Shown here one piece after another: positions 62,445 through 64,000 of a stretch of DNA of 64,000 bases (its first letter is position 1; the number at the start of each line of letters is the position of its first letter). Source of the stretch: Streptomyces sp. NBS 14/10. Its GTDB lineage: Bacteria; Actinomycetota; Actinomycetes; Streptomycetales; Streptomycetaceae. The notes below the pieces were generated by a model. That model was not told where the DNA came from. It saw only the letters and a list, made by a program, of their open reading frames with translations, and searched no databases. The stretch lies in contig NZ_NCSM01000054.1 in NCBI RefSeq assembly GCF_002224125.1, positions 1 to 64,000 on the forward strand. The letters are read 5' to 3'. The position numbers were made by a program, and so were the translations under genes.

Positions 62445-63029
62445 ATGCCGACCGGGGTGGCCCTGCGCGATGCGCGCGAGCAGCTGTTCGGCGCCGCCGA
62501 GCGCGTACTGCTGCGGGACGGGCCCAGCGCGCTGACCAGCCGGGCGGTCACCACGGAGGCGGGCTGCGCCAAGGGGGTCCTGCACCGGCACTTCGCCGAC
62601 TTCGACGCCTTCCTCGCCGAGCTCGTGCTCGACCGCATCGCCCGGCTCGACCACCAGGCCGCCGCCCTGCGCGAGTCCGCCGGGACCGGCACCGTCGCCG
62701 ACAACCTCACCCGTGCGCTGATGGAGCTGTTCGAGTCGGTCGCCGTGGCCGTCGTCGGCCTCGTCATCTCCCGCGACGACCTGCGCGCCCGGCTGCGCGA
62801 GACCAGGCCGACGGCCGGGCTCCCGGTGCTGACCGAGGCGGCGGCCATGGTCGCCGGCTATCTCGCAGCCGAGCGCGACCTGGGGCGTATCGCGGCGGAC
62901 GCGGATCTCGACACGCTCGCCCCCACGCTGATCGGGGCCGTGCATCTGCTGTTCGCCGACCGGAAGGGCACCCCGCCCGAGGCCGACGCCGTCCGCAAGG
63001 TCGTGACCACGGTCATCGCCGGGGCCTGA
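62445..63029 (+). CDS. TetR-family regulator
   Basis: 194-aa repressor. N-terminal HTH (AREQLFGAAERVLLRDGPSAL ... VTTEAGCAKGVLHRHFADFD) and a helical ligand domain. ATG 62445 has AAGGAGG. The two inverted repeats in the divergent promoter region are its probable sites, giving autoregulation and control of the methyltransferase gene. Confidence 0.9.
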   Translation: MPTGVALRDAREQLFGAAERVLLRDGPSALTSRAVTTEAGCAKGVLHRHFADFDAFLAELVLDRIARLDHQAAALRESAGTGTVADNLTRALMELFESVAVAVVGLVISRDDLRARLRETRPTAGLPVLTEAAAMVAGYLAAERDLGRIAADADLDTLAPTLIGAVHLLFADRKGTPPEADAVRKVVTTVIAGA

Positions 63030-63061
63030 ACCGCTCGGGCCTGAATCCCCGCCCGGCGGCT

Positions 63062-63322
63062 CTACGGCCCGACCACCGGCGTCCACTCCCGCACCCGTAC
63101 CACCTCGACCCCCGCCACGCCGTAGTACGGATCCGCCTCCAGGATCCGGTCCAGGCGCTCCCGGTCCACGTCGAAGACGAGGAGCGCGCCCGTGTCGTCC
63201 GCCCATGGCCCGGCCGCCACCAGTTCGCCCGCCTCGCGCAGGGCGGTGAGGCGTTCGCGGTGGGCGGGGCGGGCGGCCAGGCGTTCGGGGGCGGGAGTGA
63301 AGGCGAGTTCTACGACCAGCAT
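63062..63322 (-). CDS. YCII-related protein
   Basis: 86-aa YCII-family protein (dimeric a/b barrel). VVELAFTPAPERLAARPAHRERLTALREAGELVAAGPW is followed by GALLVFDVD and DPYYGVAGVEVVRVREW; quoted in parts, the domain fills the whole protein. The His in PAHRERL and Asp in the DPYY loop are the usual putative active-site residues. RBS AAGGGA precedes ATG 63322. Confidence 0.85.
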   Translation of the reverse strand: MLVVELAFTPAPERLAARPAHRERLTALREAGELVAAGPWADDTGALLVFDVDRERLDRILEADPYYGVAGVEVVRVREWTPVVGP

Positions 63323-63623
63323 GGGGCCGTCCCTTCTCGGTGTTGTCCGGACTCGGTGTTGTCCGGCGGAACGTATCGTCGGCGCGGCCGGGCGGGCTGT
63401 ATCAGCTGATACACGGGCGGCTGACGCGGGGCGCCTGACGGGGCGTTCGACACTCCGCCCGCGCCTGTGCCACGATCGCGGCGACAGAATCCATGAGGTT
63501 CGTCGACGCCAGGTCGGTCGGTGGAGCGCGTCGGCGTGCTCGCTCGTCGCGAGCACGGCCCGGCTCCGCCCTGCGCGTTGTCAGGTCGTTCTCGGGACTG
63601 ATCCCGTCCCGAAAGGACTATTC
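63323..63623. other. Divergent intergenic region
   Basis: 301 bases between the YCII gene and the gene at the right edge. Contains a 15-base direct repeat CTCGGTGTTGTCCGG (63336-63350 and 63352-63366) and a 16-bp palindrome (63398-63413). No RNA gene seen. Confidence 0.6.
63398..63413. promoter_or_regulatory. Perfect 16-bp palindrome
   Basis: TGTATCAGCTGATACA is a perfect palindrome between the divergent YCII gene and the right-edge gene. Strong candidate binding site for a dimeric regulator, not encoded next to it in this window. Confidence 0.65.
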
Positions 63624-64000
63624 GTGACCACCGACCAGTTCGAAATGGCCGACGGCGACTACGTTCCCGATCCCGAACACGACACAGCGCTGCTGATCGC
63701 CGGTTTCTTCGACCACATCTCCGCCACGCTGCAAAAGCAGGCACTGCCGCCCGGCGAACTCGTCTCCGCGATCTCCGCGATGCGTAAGCGGCACGCGGAG
63801 CTGGAAGCGGCGAACGCGCATATGGTCGTCGACGAAGCCTCGCGCTACAACCTCCGTATCACCCTCGCGGTGGTCGCGGCGTACGAGAAGCTGCTCCCGC
63901 GGCTGGGCCGCGACGCCGCCACCCGCGCGGTACGGGACGCGCTGGTCGAACCGCTCGGCGAGGCGGTTCACGCGAGCACCCGGGCCATGCTGGACGCCGC
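63624..64000 (+). CDS. Partial gene at window edge (ATC hydrolase-like?)
   Basis: GTG 63624 with an AAAGGA site opens a frame that runs off the window after 125 codons with no stop. The visible part is helical and acidic (LLIAGFFDHISATLQKQALP, RYNLRITLAVVAAYEKLLPRLG, ALVEPLGEAVHASTRAML). It resembles the N-terminal part of actinobacterial L-2-amino-thiazoline-4-carboxylic acid hydrolase family proteins, but the diagnostic C-terminal cysteine region is outside the window, so this is tentative. Confidence 0.6.
   Translation, partial: MTTDQFEMADGDYVPDPEHDTALLIAGFFDHISATLQKQALPPGELVSAISAMRKRHAELEAANAHMVVDEASRYNLRITLAVVAAYEKLLPRLGRDAATRAVRDALVEPLGEAVHASTRAMLDA

Overview
This is a high-GC actinobacterial chromosome segment, almost certainly from Streptomyces or a close relative. 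The evidence is third-position GC codon bias, frequent GTG and TTG starts, 4-bp ATGA/GTGA gene overlaps, a tmRNA whose tag reads ANTKRDSFALAA, GlnR boxes, a DasR-like box, an LAxTG sortase substrate, and TTA codons confined to accessory genes. The order prfB - ftsEX - S41 protease - smpB - ssrA, then narK - nnaR - ECF sigma/anti-sigma - HelD - malic enzyme - hup - murA, looks like the conserved core order of streptomycetes (compared from memory, not by alignment).

Layout. 1-6.9 kb: translation and division core (prfB, a sortase-anchored surface protein, ftsE, ftsX, a PDZ/S41 protease, smpB, ssrA). 6.9-21.8 kb: an accessory block directly downstream of ssrA. It holds an HxlR regulator with a divergent NAD(P)-binding protein, a DUF4037 protein, a graspetide-type RiPP locus (Nudix, PIMT-like methyltransferase, ATP-grasp ligase, precursor peptide, HATPase protein, divergent XRE regulator, GNAT), a sugar ABC operon with a shortened LacI regulator, a broken DUF6247 gene, and an MFS/LysR pair with a 32-base G run. 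21.9-34.6 kb: core nitrogen and housekeeping genes (narK and nnaR with GlnR boxes, CGNR protein, ECF sigma/anti-sigma, HelD/HelR motor, a candidate structured RNA, malic enzyme, HU, murA, YqgE, DUF3039).

35.2-40.4 kb: an amino-sugar uptake operon (binding protein, two permeases, cytoplasmic GH20 hexosaminidase) behind a DasR-like site. 40.6-46.2 kb: a three-gene molybdo-hydroxylase-like operon. Its 2Fe-2S subunit carries a ~570-residue disordered extension and its large subunit lacks motifs normal for the family. 46.2-52.5 kb: a two-component system converging on a MacB-type export operon (lipoprotein, membrane-fusion protein, ATPase, permease). 52.7-64 kb: accessory and stress genes, including a DUF1963 protein, an ECF41 sigma factor followed by an NDH-2-like flavoprotein, two paralogous TPR-like genes bracketing a MarR/ene-reductase pair, a methyltransferase/TetR pair with a double operator, a YCII protein and a truncated gene at the right edge.

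The most notable items are the graspetide locus (precursor gene translationally coupled to an HATPase gene, TTA codons in the ligase and regulator), the candidate structured RNA before the malic enzyme gene, the atypical molybdo-hydroxylase operon, and the long G run. All functional statements come from reading the sequence and remembered family features; no database search was run.
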